From Symbiodinium sp. CCMP2592 (Eukaryota > Sar > Dinophyceae > Suessiales > Symbiodiniaceae): 64,000 nucleotides of DNA. Shown in pieces: positions 29,728-41,581 of this stretch. The number at the start of each line of letters is the position of its first letter. The stretch's first letter is position 1. Location: contig CAJNDT010004001.1 of assembly GCA_905221615.1 (NCBI GenBank), forward strand, positions 1,582,474 to 1,646,473, given 5' to 3'. A program made the position numbers and the translations under genes. The notes under the pieces are model-generated. The model ran no database searches. It saw nothing but the letters and a program-made list of their open reading frames with translations, and was not told where the DNA came from.

Positions 29728-32416
29728 AGGCCGACCCCCCACCGCAGCGAATGGGGTCGGCCGCAGCAGGCGGACCGGAAGGCGCCTGCCGGACCGTAGG
29801 CGATGGCTGAAAAGCGAGCCGTAGGTCCTGGACCTCAGGTCCACGCGGCTCCAGTGAATAGGCCGCTACTGTCAGCCTATATAATAATAACCCTAAACCT
29901 TGGTGCGAACCGGCCGGGCACCCTTGAAATCCTCCTTTCCGGGCCCCGGTAAACCTTGGTGCAAATGGCCGGGCACCCTTGAAATCCTCCAACCTTAAAT
30001 TAAGGACCCCCCCCACCGCAGCGAATGGGGTCGGCCGCAGATTAAAGACCCAGGGACGGTTCCGAGCCTTGGACCGAGGAGCCCCAGGGCACAGTCTAGT
30101 GGAGCCACACGAAAAAAAGACGACTTGGGCACCTGGCCCTAATTAAAATGCACATTTTATATAAAGAATTTAACAAGGCAAAATCAGCAGCGATTTTCCA
30201 GATTTTTGGAGGGTAGGGAAGAGTTTAGTGGAGCCACACGAAAAGAACGGCTTTGTTTTGCTGCAGAATGTGGCCTTGACCGCTTTGGGCTCACATGGAC
30301 ACCGGATGGTTTAGTGGCGCCACACATAAAGAACGGCCCTGTTTTGCTGCAGAATGTGGCCCCGACCCCTTTGGGCACACACGAGCACTCGAGGGTCCAT
30401 TTTTCGATTCTAAGCTCAGGGACGGTTCCGAGCCCTGGACCGAGGAGTCCCAGGGCGGAGTTTAGTGGAGCCACACGAAAAGAAAGAGGGGGACCTCGAC
30501 TTGGGCACCTGGCCCTAATTAAAATGCACATTTTATATAAAGAATTTAACAAAGCAAAATCAGCAGCGATTTTCCAAGATTTTTGGAGGGCAGGGAAGAG
30601 TTTAGTGGAGCCACACGAAAAGAACGGCCCTGTTTTGCTGCAGAATGTGGCCTTGACCGCTTTGGGCAAAACATGGACACCGGATGGTTTAGTGGCGGCA
30701 CACATAAAGAACGGCCCTGTTTTGCTGCAGAATGTGGCCCCGACCCCTTTGGGCACACACGAGTCGAGGGTCCATTTTTCGATCCTAAGCTCAGGGACGG
30801 TTCCGAGCCCTGGACCGAGGAGCCCCAGGGCAGAGTTTAGTGGAGCCACACGAAAAGAAAGAGGGGGACCTCGACTTGGGCACCTGGCCCTAATTAAAAT
30901 GCACATTTTATATAAAGAATTTAACAGAGCAAAATCAGCAGCGATTTTCCAAATTTTTGGAGGGCAAGGAAGAGTTTAGTGGAGCCACACGAAAAGAACG
31001 GCCCTGTTTTGCTGCAGAATGTGGCCTTGACCGCTTTGGGCACACATGGACACTGGATGGTTTAGTGGCAGCACACGAAAAGAACGGCCCTGTTTTGCTG
31101 CAGAATGTGGCCCCGACCCCTTTAGGCACTCACGAGCACTCGAGGGTCCATTTTTCGATCCTAAGCTCAGGGACGGTTCCGAGCCTTGGACCGAGGAGTA
31201 CCAGGGCGGAGTTTAGTGGAGCCACACGAAAAGAAAGAGGGGGACCTCGACTTGGGCACTTGGCCCTCATTAAAATGCACATTTTATATAAAGAATTTAA
31301 CAAAGCAAAATCAGCAGCAATTTTCCAGATTTCTGGGCCCCGGTAAACCTTGGTGCAAATGGGCGGGGACCCCTGGATTCCTCCTTGCTGCCTTTAAAGA
31401 ACCTTAAAATTAAGGACCCGGAGCCGAAAATTAAGAACCCGGAGCTTAAAATTAAGGCCAGACCTAAAATCAAGAACCCGGAGCCTAAAATTAAGGGCCC
31501 GTAATTAAGAGCCAGGCTAAAATTAAGGCACCGGAGCTTAAAATAAGGACCGGACCTAAAATTAAGGACCCGGAGCCTAAACTTAAAGGCCCGGAGCTTA
31601 AAATTAACCGGACCTACTTAAAATTAAAGACCCAGAGCCTAGCGCAGGCCCCCACAAAGCCTGCAGAAGGTCCTCCCCCGTAAACCCTGCAGAGGCCCCA
31701 GAGGCCACAAGCCCACCGAAGCCACCCAGAAGGCCCTTTGGGTCACTTTGGGGCCTGGAGATTGTCACGCTGGGGCCTGGAGATTGTCACTTGGGGGCCT
31801 GGAGATTGTCACTTTGCGCCTGGAGTTTTTCACTTTGGTGTTGTGGAAAAGTTGGCTTGGTCTGGTTGAAGTTTTTGCAGGTTTTGCGAGGTTCTTAAAG
31901 GCTCAGAATGGTTTTTAAAAGTTTTATCTGGTTTTTGTAGCTGTTTCAATAGGTTTTAAGTAGTTTTGAACGTGGGCAAAAAGGTGTCCAGAAGGTTTCC
32001 AGAAGGCCGCGCAGCCCCCACAAAGCCTGCAGAAGGTCCTCCCCCGTAAACCCTGCAAAGGCCCCAGAGGCCACAAGCCCACCGAAGCCAACCAGAAGGC
32101 CCTTTGGGTCACTTTGGGGCCTGGAGATTGTCACTTTGGGCCTGGAGATTGTCACTTTGGGGCCTGGAGATTGTCACTGTGCGCCTGGAGATTGTCACTT
32201 TGGCGTTGTGGAAAAGTTTTTTGTTGTTGTTGCTTCCAAACCATATAAGCCCCTCTTGCTAGGGGGGGTTGGGGGGGTAGACAACCCTAAACCCGTTCAA
32301 GGTTTGAAATTAGGGTGGGAGGGCGGGCATTGCAGCTCATGCGCCGACCCCAACCACTTCAATGGAGGGGTCGACAGCGCACTCGCAGCGAAAACCCTAA
32401 ACCCTAAACCCTAAAC
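29728..32416. repeat. Higher-order repeat unit 1 (about 2.69 kb)
   Basis: Order: CTGAAGGCC(G/T)ACCCCCCACC block with CGGACCGGAAG; three ~376-bp modules (from about 30207, 30583 and 30957); a GGCCCCGGTAAACCTTGG block; a run of AAAATTAAGGACCCGGAGC units (31395-31640); a CCACAAAGCCTGCAGAAGG block present twice; GGCCTGGAGATTGTCACTTT 21-23 bp repeats (31752-31835 and 32110-32205); telomere tract. Each 376-bp module has two ~100-bp sub-units with GTTTTGCTGCAGAATGTGGC. Open frames of 130-257 codons follow the repeat on both strands; none has a recognisable domain. Confidence 0.92.
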
Positions 32417-35082
32417 TGAAGGCCTACCCCCCACCGCAGCGAATGGGGTCCGGCCCAGCAGCGGACCGGAAGTCGCCGCGACCGTGGCCGGATGGCTGAA
32501 AAGCGAGCCGTGGTCCTGGACCTCAGGTCGCGCGCGGCTTCCTGAAATAGGCCCGCTACTGTCAGCCTATATAATAATACCCTATCCTTGGTGCGAACCG
32601 TCCTGGCACCCTTGAAATCCTCCTTTCTTCCGGCCCCGGTAAAACCTTGGTGCAAATGGCCGGCAGCCCTTGAAATCCCTCCACCTTAAATTAAGGACCC
32701 CCCCCCCCGCAGCGAATGGGGTCGGCCGCAGATTAAAGACCCAGGGACGGTTCCGAGCCTTGGACCGAGGAGCCCCAGGGCACAGTTTAGTGGAGCCACA
32801 CGAAAAAAAACGACTTGGGCACCTGGCCCTAATTAAAATGCACATTTTATATAAAGAATTTAACAAGGCAAAATCAGCAGCGATTTTCCAGATTTTTGGA
32901 GGGTAGGGAAGAGTTTAGTGGAGCCACACGAAAAGAACGGCCCTGTTTTGCTGCAGAATGTGGCCTTGACCGCTTTGGGCTCACATGGACACCGGATGGT
33001 TTAGTGGCGGCACACATAAAGAACGGCCCTGTTTTGCTGCAGAATGTGGCCCCGACCCCTTTGGGCACACACGAGCACTCGAGGGTCCATTTTTCGATCC
33101 TAAGCTCAGGGACGGTTCCGAGCCCTGGACCGAGGAGTCCCAGGGCACAGTTTAGTGGAGCCACACGAAAAGAAAGAGGGGGACCTCGACTTGGGCACCT
33201 GGCCCTAATTAAAATGCACATTTTATATAAAGAATTTAACAAGGCAAAATCAGCAGGGATTTTCCAGATTTTTGGAGGGCAGGGAAGAGTTTAGTGGAGC
33301 CACACGAAAAGAACGGCCCTGTTTTGCTGCAGAATGTGGCCTTGACCGCTTTGGGCCCACATGGACACCGGATGGTTTAGTGGCGGCACACATAAAGAAC
33401 GGCCCTGTTTTGCTGCAGAATGTGGCCCCGACCCCTTTGGGCACACACGAGCACTCGAGGGTCCATTTTTTTTTTTTTTTCTCAGGGACGGTTCCGAGCC
33501 CTGGACCGAGGAGCCCCAGGGCAGAGTTTAGTGGAGCCACACGAAAAGAAAGAGGGGGACCTCGACTTGGGCACGTGGCCCTCATTAAAATGCACATTTT
33601 ATATAAAGAATTTAACAAGGCAAAATCAGCAGCGATTTTCCAAATTTTTGGAGGGCAAGGAATAGTTTAGTGGAGCCACACGAAAAGAACGGCCCTGTTT
33701 TGCTGCAGAATGTGGCCTTGACCGCTTTGGGCACACATGGACACTGGAGGGTTTAGTGGCAGCACACGAAAAGAACGGCCCTGTTTTGCTGCAGAATGTG
33801 GCCCCGACCCCTTTAGGCACTCACGAGCACTCGAGGGTCCATTTTCGATCCTAAGCTCAGGGACGGTTCCGAGCCTTGGACCGAGGAGTCCCAGGGCGGA
33901 GTTTAGTGGAGCCACACGAAAAGAAAGAGGGGGACCTCGACTTGGGCTCTTGGCCCTCATTAAAATGCACATTTTACATAAAGAATTTAACAAAGCAAAA
34001 TCAGCAGCAATTTTCCAGATTTCTGGGCCCCGGTAAACCTTGGTGCAAATGGGCGGGGACCCCTGGATTCCTCCTTGCTGACTTTAAAGAACCTTAAAAT
34101 TAAGGACCCGGAGCCGAAAATTAAGAACCCGGAGCTTAAAATTAAGGCCAGACCTAAAATCAAGGACCCGGAGCCTAAAATTAAGGGCCCGTAATTAAGA
34201 GCCAGGCTAAAATTAAGGCACCGGAGCTTAAAATAAGGACCGGACCTAAAATTAAGGACCCGGAGCCTAAACTTAAAGGCCCGGAGCTTAAAATTAACCG
34301 GACCTACTTAAAATTAAAGACCCAGAGCCTAGCGCAGGCCCCCACAAAGCCTGCAGAAGGTCCTCCCCCGTAAACCCTGCAGAGGCCCCAGAGGCCACAA
34401 GCCCACCGAAGCCACCCAGAAGGCCCTTTGGGTCACTTTGGGGCCTGGAGATTGTCACTCTGGGGCCTGGAGATTGTCACTTGGGGGCCTGGAGATTGTC
34501 ACTTTGCGCCTGGAGTTTTCACTTTGGTGTTGTGGAAAAGTTGGCCTGGTCTGGTTGAAGTTTTTGCAGGTTTTGCGAGGTTCTTAAAGGCTCAGAATGG
34601 TTTTTAAAAGTTTTATCTGGTTTTTGTAGCTGTTTCAATAGGTTTTAAATAGTTTTGAACGTGGGCAAAAAGGTGTCCAGAAGGTTTCCAGAAGGCCGCG
34701 CAGCCCCCACAAAGCCTGAAGAAGGTCCTCCCCCGTAAACCCTGCAAAGGCCCCAGAGGCCACAAGCCCACCGAAGCCACCCAGAAGGCCCTTTGGGTCA
34801 CTTTAGGGCCTGGAGATTGTCACTTTGGGGCCTGGAGATTGTCACTTTGCGCCTGGAGATTGTCACTTTGGCGTTGTGGAAAAGTTGTTTGTTGTTGTTG
34901 CTTCCAAACCATATAAGCCCCCCTTGCTAGGGGGGGTTGGGGGGGTAGACAACCCTAAACCCGTTCAAGGTTTGTAATTTGGGTGGGAGGGCGGGCATTG
35001 CAGCTCATGCGCCGACCCCAACCACTTCATGGAGGGGTCGACAGCGCACTCGCAGCGACAACCCTAAACCCTAAACCTTAAA
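32417..35082. repeat. Higher-order repeat unit 2 (about 2.67 kb)
   Basis: Same order as unit 1, with modules near 32905, 33283 and 33657, the AATTAAGG block at 34090-34330 and the GGAGATTGTCAC repeats at 34440-34520 and 34805-34870. One module (33465-33482) has a run of T in place of CGATCCTAAG, a local change not seen in other copies. Similarity to unit 1 is very high in the last 1.2 kb. Confidence 0.92.
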
Positions 35083-37490
35083 CTGAAGGCCGACCCCCCA
35101 CCGCAGCGAATGGGGTCGGCCGCAGCAGGCGGACCGGAAGGCGCCTGCCGGACCGTAGGCGATGGCTGAAAAGCGAGCCGTAGGTCCTGGACCTCAGGTC
35201 CACGCGGCTCCAGTGAATAGGCCGCTACTGTCAGCCTATAAAGTAATAACCCTAAACCTTGGTGCAAACCGGCCGGGCACACTTGAAATCCTCCTTTCCG
35301 GGCCCCGGTAAACCTTGGTGCAAATGGCCGGGCACCCTTGAAATCCTCCAACCTTAAAGTAAGGACCCCCCCCACCGCAGCGAATGGGGTCGGCCGCAGA
35401 TTAAAGACCCAGGGACGGTTCCGAGCCTTGGACCGAGGAGCCCCAGGGCACAGTTTAGTGGAGCCACACGAAAAAAAACGACTTGGGCACCTGGCCCTAA
35501 TTAAAATGCACATTTTATATAAAGAATTTAACAAGGCAAAATCAGCAGCGATTTTCCAGATTTTTGGAGGGTAGGGAAGAGTTTAGTGGAGCCACACGAA
35601 AAGAACGGCCTTGTTTTGCTGCAGAATGTGGCCTTGACCGCTTTGGGCCTACATGGACACCGGAAAGTTTAGTGGCGGCACACATAAAGAACGGCCTTGT
35701 TTTGCTGCAGAATGTGGCCCCGACCCCTTTGGGCACACACGAGCACTCGAGGGTCCATTTTTCGATCCTAAGCTCAGGGACGGTTCCGAGCCCTGAACGA
35801 GGAGTCCCAGGGCGGAGTTTAGTGGAGCCACACGAAAAGAAAGAGGGGGGACCTCGACTTAGGCACCTGGCCCTAATTAAAAAGCACATTTTATATAAAG
35901 AATTTAACAAGGCAAAATCAGCAGCAATTTTCCAGATTTTTGGAGGGCAGGGCGGAGTTTAGTGGAGCCACACGAAAAGAACGGCCCTGTTTTGCTGCAG
36001 AACGTGGCCCCAACCCCTTTGGGCACAGTCCAACGATTTTTGCCCGGGCTACCCCTTTGGGCACAGACAAGCACTCGAGGGTCCATTTTTGATCCGGGTT
36101 CCGAAGAGGTGACAGGGTTTAGGATCGGGGGCAAGTTTAGCAGCCACACGAAAAAAACGGCGCTGTAAAAAAACGGCGCTGTTTTGCTGCAGAACGTGGC
36201 CCCGACCCCTTTGGGCACAGTCCAACGATTTTTGCCCGGGCTACCCCTTTGGGCACACACGAGCACTCGAGGGTCCATTTTTTGATCCGGGTTCCGAGGA
36301 GGTGACAGGGTTTAGGATCGGGGGGAGGTTTAGCAGCCACACGAAAAAAACGGCGCTGTAAAAAAACGGCGCTGTTTTGCTCCAGAACGTGGCCCCGACC
36401 CCTTTGGCCACAGTCCAACGATTTTTGCCCGGGCTACCCCTTTGGGCACACACGAGCACTCAATTTGTTGATCTGGAGCCACACGAAAAGAAAGAGGGGG
36501 ACCTCGACTTGGGCACCTGGCCCTAATTAAAATGCACATTTTATATAAAGAATTTAACAAGGCAAAATCAGCAGCGATTTTCCAGATTTTTGGAGAGCAA
36601 GGAAGAGTTTAGTGGAGCCACACGAAAAGAACGGCCTTGTTTTGCTGCAGAATGTGGCCTTGACCGCTTTGGGCCTACATGGACACCGGATGGTTTAGTG
36701 GCGGCACACATAAAGAACGGCCTTGTTTTGCTGCAGAATGTGGCCCCGACCCCTTTGGGCACCTGGACCGAGGAGCCCCAGGGCAGAGTTTAGTGGAGCC
36801 ACACGAAAAGAAAGAGGGGGACCTCGACTTGGGCACCTGGCCCTAATTAAAATGCACATCTTATATAAAGAAAACAAAGCAAAATCAGCAGCGATTTTCC
36901 AAATTTTTGGAGAGCAAGGAAGAGTTTAGTGGAGCCACACGAAAAGAACGGCCTTGTTTTGCTGTAGAATGTGGCCTTGACCGCTTTGGGCCTACATGGA
37001 CACCGGAAAGTTTAGTGGCGGCACACATAAAGAACGGCCTTGTTTTGCTGCAGAATGTGGCCCCGACCCCTTTGGGCACACACGAGCACTCGAGGGTCCA
37101 TTTTTCGATCCTAAGCTCAGGGACGGTTCCGAGCCCTGGACCGAGGAGTCCCAGGGCGGAGTTTAGTGGAGCCACACGAAAAGAAAGAGGGGGACCTCGA
37201 CTTGGGCACCTGGCCCTAATTAAAATGCACATTTTATATAAAGAATTTAACAACGCAAAATCAGCAGCAATTTTCCAGATTTTTGGAGGGCAGGGCGGAG
37301 TTTAGTGGAGCCACACGAAAAGAACGGCCCTGTTTTGCTGCAGAATGTGGCCTTGACCGCTTTGGGCCTACATGGACACTGGATGGTTTAGTGGCAGCAC
37401 ACGAAAAGAACGGCCCTGTTTTGCTGCAGAATGTGGCCCCGACCCCTTTGGGCACACATGAGCACTCGAGGGTCCATTTTTCGGGAGAGT
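35083..37490. repeat. Higher-order repeat unit 3 (rearranged)
   Basis: Starts as units 1 and 2 and holds 376-bp-type modules near 35577, 36595, 36912 and 37290. At 35970-36470 it contains two to three copies of the 192-bp type (ACAGTCCAACGATTTTTGCC and GATCCGGGTTCCGAGGAGG), which otherwise forms the array at 39.7-40.8 kb. It lacks the AATTAAGG and GGAGATTGTCAC blocks and ends at GGGAGAGTGACCC. Confidence 0.88.
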
Positions 37491-37680
37491 GACCCGGCAC
37501 CAACCCCGCACCAGAGCAAAGGTCCAACGATTTAGGGTAATTATTTTTACTATAGTACTCCTCTAGGTGGTACCTTCTCTGAGTAGTACTGGGCTCGAAA
37601 TGCAGATGGAGGCCCCTTGCATTTCTCGCTTTACTGTAGGATCTACCTTGGGCAGGACGACGCGCACCAGGTGCGCGTTT
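37491..37680. repeat. Array-end module, copy 1
   Basis: From GGTCCAACGATTTAGGGTA through CTGAGTAGTACTGGGCTCG to CACCAGGTGCGCGTTTGG. It is repeated nearly base for base at 40940-41115, at the right edge of the second array. It is followed in both places by TTTAGGG. Confidence 0.93.
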
Positions 37681-38335
37681 GGTTTAGGGTTTAGGGTTTA
37701 GGGTTTAGGGTCTGGGGTTTCATAGTTTAGGGTTCAGGCTTTGTTTAGGGTTTAGGGTTTAGGGTTTAGGGTCTGCGGTTTCATAGTTTAGGGTTCAGGC
37801 TTTGCTGCTGGTTTAGGGTTTAGGGTTTAGGGTTTAGGGTTTAGGGTCTGGGGTTTCATAGTTTAGGGTTCAGGCTTTGCTGCTGGTTTAGGGTTTAGGG
37901 TTTAGGGTTTAGGGTTTAGGGTTTAGGGTCTGGGGTTTCATAGTTTAGGGTTCAGGCTTTGCTGCTGGTTTAGGGTTTAGGGTTTAGGGTTTAGGGTTTG
38001 GGGTTTCATAGTTTAGGGTTCAGGCTTTGCTGCTGGTTTAGGGTTTAGGGTTTAGGGTTTAGGGTTTAGGGTCTGGGGTTTCATAGTTTAGGGTTCAGGC
38101 TTTGCTGCTGGTTTAGGGTTTAGGGTTTAGGGTTTAGGGTCTGGGTTTCATAGTTTAGGGTTCAGGCTTTGCTGCTGGTTTAGGGTTTAGGGTTTAGGGT
38201 TTAAGGTTTAGGGTTTAGGGTCTGGGGTTTCATAGTTTAGGGTTCAGGCTTTGCTGCTGGTTTAGGGTTTAGGGTTTAGGGTTTAAGGTTTAGGGTCTGG
38301 GGTTTAATAGTTTAGGGTTCAGGGTTTGCTGTTAA
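37681..38335. repeat. Telomere-cassette array, nine copies
   Basis: Each cassette is four to seven TTTAGGG units, then GTCTGGGGTTTCATAG, then TTTAGGGTTCAGGC and TTTGCTGCTGG. The spacer starts near 37716, 37777, 37853, 37936, 38003, 38080, 38146, 38227 and 38301. The number of telomere units varies between cassettes while the spacer is nearly constant. G-strand orientation, opposite to the chromosome end at base 1. Confidence 0.93.
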
Positions 38336-38650
38336 GGCTTACGGATACTCTTTTTAGGGTTTAGGGTTTAGGAATAATTAAGGGTTCTGGGTTTAGGGTC
38401 TGGGGTTCAGAGTGTGCGTTCGTGTGCACAGAATCATACACACACACAGCCATTAACAGCCATACGGGAACAGTAACGAGAATACAGAAACTGCAAGCCA
38501 CAAGATCATGAGTAGGAGTAGAGGTAGTAGTCGTAGTCGTCGTAGTCGTCGTCGAAAAGGAGGAGGAGCCATAGTCGTAGCAGCCTGAAACCGAAAATCC
38601 TGTCGAGGGCAATTACTACCACAACGTCAATCTATAGTACACCACCAAAG
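38336..38650. other. No clear gene; CA and GTC-type repeats
   Basis: Short CACACACAC run near 38443 and GTAGTCGTAGTCG repeats at 38525-38560 that give Ser/Thr runs on the minus strand. Confidence 0.5.
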
Positions 38651-38652
38651 CA

Positions 38653-38730
38653 TATGGGAGTTTCCGAAAATAGGGGACCCTAATATAGCACCCTAACTAG
38701 TAGGATCCTTATTATGACAAACCCTCACAG
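38653..38730. mobile_element. Foldback element, family D, left part
   Basis: TATGGGAGTTTCCGAAAATA, then AGTAGGATCCTTATTATGA; the right end is missing after CCCTCACAG. Confidence 0.65.
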
Positions 38731-39119
38731 AAACGCCTTCAAAGAACCCTGATTTGCCACGATCCGAGCAAATGAAGCCATCAAGGCCCGCATCCCTGAA
38801 CCCAAAAATCTAGGGGCAACCTTCTCTTCGCATCCTCCGATCTTCGAACATGAACTATTCTAAGATTACACTACGTAATGCATTAGTATAGAGCATCGTA
38901 TAATGTAGTGCTGTATAATATAATATTGCTTGAAAGCTCAGGGAGAGTTACGCATAGCCATAACCAAGGTTGCAGCCCAAACCCCCGAACCCTTCAGACC
39001 GGACTGTGCATGTAGCTACCGTGCTCGCAGCCTGCATTTACCAATGGATTCGTCCCAAAACCCTCGAAGTCCTGGTCCTTAAGTGCAGCAGAACGATTGG
39101 AGGCAACGTAGGGTTTACA

Positions 39120-39219
39120 GGGAACTCCAGAAAGTTGGAATATGGATTAATGGTAGGATCCCCTATAATTTACCTTAAAGGGGTTACGATAATGATATTC
39201 CAACTTTCTGGAGTTCCCT
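39120..39219. mobile_element. Foldback element, family I
   Basis: Arms GGGAACTCCAGAAAGTTGGA and TCCAACTTTCTGGAGTTCCC match perfectly over 20 bases or more, 100 bp in all, with an AT-rich centre. Single copy here and the most perfect arm pairing in the window, so likely a young insertion. Confidence 0.82.
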
Positions 39220-39239
39220 CTAAGGTTTCGCGCTTGGAG

Positions 39240-39335
39240 ATTCAGGGCCTTCGTAGGCTTTAGGGTTTGGGATTTTGTGGGTTTAGGGTTTGGGATTTTG
39301 TGGGTTTAGGGTTTAGGGTTTAGGGTTTAGGGTTT
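39240..39335. repeat. Interstitial telomere tract
   Basis: TTTAGGGTTTGGGATTTTGTGGG twice, then four TTTAGGG units; G-strand orientation. Confidence 0.85.
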
Positions 39336-39559
39336 TCTACAGTGCCACGGCTGCCCCCCCCAGGTCATGTGTCCGCAGGGGGGGCGCCGTCTTTGCATTT
39401 GATAGCCCACCCCAAACCGCCCAAATTTTTACCTTTCACGGGTTTAGGGTTTTTTTTTTACGGAAAAACCCGGGGACTATTCTTCCATACCCCCTCCCCG
39501 ACGGAAATAAAAGTTGTATGTCGGCGAACCGCCAATCGCGGATTCGAGCAGACGCGAAC

Positions 39560-40940
39560 GCAATTGTGTTGTCGTCGCTGCGAGTGACCGAGCCTTGGAC
39601 CGAGAGTCCCGGCGCGAAGTTTAGAGCAGCCACACGAAAAGAACGGCTCTGTTTTGCTGGACCCCGGATGGTTTAGAGCAGCCACACGAAAAAAACGGCG
39701 CTGTAAAAGCACGGCGCTGTTTTGCTGCAGAACGTGGCCCCAACCCCTTTGGGCACAGTCCAACGACGTTTGCCCGGGCTACCCCTTTGGGCACACACGA
39801 GCACTCGAGGGTCCATTTTTGATCCGGGTTCCGAGCAGGTGACAGGGATTAGGATCGGGGGGAGGTTTAGCAGCCACACGAAAAAAACGGCGCTGTAAAA
39901 AAACGGCGCTGTTTTGCTGCAGAACGTGGCCCCAACCCCTTTGGGCACAGTCCAACGATTTTTGCCCGGGCTACCCCTTTGGGCACACACGAGCACTCGA
40001 GGGTCCATTTTTGATCCGGGTTCCGAGGAGGTGACAGGGATTAGGATCGGGGGGAGGTTTAGCAGCCACACGAAAAAAACGGCGCTGTAAACCCCTTTGG
40101 GCACAGTCCAACGATTTTTGCCCGGGCTACCCCTTTGGGCACACACGAGCACTCGAGGGTCCATTGTTGATCCGGGTTCCGACGAGGTGACAGGGATTAG
40201 GATCGGGGGGAGGTTTAGCAGCCAGACGAAAAAAACGGCGCTGTAAAAAAACGGCGCTGTTTTGCTGCAGAACGTGGCCCCAACCCCTTTGGGCACAGTC
40301 CAACGATTTTTGCCCGGGCCACCCCTTTGGGCACACACGAGCACTCGAGGGTCCATTTTTGATCCGGGTTCCGAGGAGATGACAGGGTTTAGGATCGGGG
40401 GGAGGTTTAGCAGCCACACGAAAAAAACGGCTTTGCCCGGGCTACCCCTTTGGGCACCCACGAGCACTCGAGGGTCCATTTTTGATCCGGGTTCCGAGGA
40501 GGTGACAGGGATTAGGATCGGGGGGAGGTTTAGCAGCCACACGAAAAAAACGGCGCTGTAAAAAAGGGCGCTGTTTTGCTGCAGAACGTGGCCCCAACCC
40601 CTTTGGGCACAGTCCAACGATTTTTGCCCGGGCTACCCCTTTGGGCACACACGAGCACTCGAGGGTCCATTTTTGATCCGGGTTCCGAGGAGATGACAGG
40701 GTTTAGGATCGGGGGGAGGTTTAGCAGCCACACGAAAAAAGAGAAGGCAGGTCCTGTCCATGCAACGCAGCAAGTGGAATCAGTCGGCAGAGAGATTTAG
40801 ACGGGACGGGACAAGCACACGAAAGGAACGGTGTTGCTTTGCTGCAGAATGTGGCACACGAAAAGAACGGCGCTGTTTTGCTGCAGCCCGAGCAAAAGCG
40901 CACCAGAGCAAACGTCCAACGGTTTAGCGGGCAAAAGCGC
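39560..40940. repeat. 192-bp tandem array, about six units
   Basis: Unit markers GCAGAACGTGGCCCC at about 39728, 39920, 40268 and 40582, with one truncated unit (near 40080-40090) lacking the GTTTTGCTGCAG part and a second shortened one (near 40430). Each holds AACGATTTTTGCCCGGGC, TCGAGGGTCCATTTTTGATC and GGTTTAGCAGCCACACG. Since 192 is a multiple of 3, a 314-codon minus-strand frame stays open through the array (39673-40617). It shares GTTTTGCTGCAG and ACGAGCACTCGAGGGTCC with the 376-bp modules, so both arrays have a common origin. Confidence 0.9.
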
Positions 40941-41130
40941 ACCAGAGCAAACGTCCAACGGTTTAGGGTAATTATTTTTACTATAGTACTCCTCTAGGTG
41001 GTACCTTCTCTGAGTAGTACTGGGCTCGAAATGCAGATGGAGGCCCCTTGCATTTCTCGCTTTACTGTAGGATCTACCTTGGGCAGGACGACGCGCACCA
41101 GGTGCGCGTTTGGTTTAGGGTTTAGGGTTC
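40940..41130. repeat. Array-end module, copy 2
   Basis: Near-identical to 37505-37690, again joined to TTTAGGG at its right side (two units, then TTCAGGG). Confidence 0.93.
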
Positions 41131-41184
41131 AGGGCAGGTTTGGCCCGAAACCTGCAACCACCAGCCTTCTCGACCAAATAAAGG

Positions 41185-41400
41185 CCTCTCCGGAGATCCC
41201 TTATAGACAGGAACCCTATGGTACCCTTGAAAGGAACCCTATTCTAAATAGAAAGGCCCTACATTCTAATACCCTTCTGGATCCCTTTTAATAAGGAACC
41301 CTATTCTAAACAGAAAGGCCCCTACATTATAGTAACCTTATAGATCCCTTTAAGGAACCCTTTAAAGGAACCCCACTCTCATGACAAAGGCCCCCTTTTT
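41185..41400. repeat. Cluster of TAAGGAACCCTATTCTAAA modules
   Basis: Three direct copies of ATAAGGAACCCTATTCTAAA-like sequence with AGAAAGGCCCCTACATT, and the GATCCCTTTAAGGAACCC module. Related to family E ends. Confidence 0.6.
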
Positions 41401-41463
41401 TAGCATCCAAGCCCCGCACGTGCCATGTCTTTCAGCGAAGATGAGACCTCGGATCGAAAGGCA

Positions 41464-41581
41464 TACTTGGAGGCCCAGGGGGACTTAGTAAGTAGGACAT
41501 AAGTAAAGTACCCTAAATGGAGTTGCCCCAATTATAACCCTACTTATAGACGACTTACTAAGTCCCCTGCCCTTCCAAGTA
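41464..41581. mobile_element. Foldback MITE, family C
   Basis: TACTTGGAGGCCCAGGGGGA to TCCCCTGCCCTTCCAAGTA. TA at both edges. It is followed by further left arms at 41580, 41682 and 41820 without partners: serial part insertions or tandem duplications. Confidence 0.82.

Noticed and set aside
30184-37492. Many 60-257 codon frames on both strands
   Set aside because: Same peptide strings repeat with the 376-bp module and exist on both strands in mirrored form. No start context or domain.
39673-40617. 314-codon minus-strand frame
   Set aside because: Open because the 192-bp unit is a multiple of three; the protein is the translated satellite.
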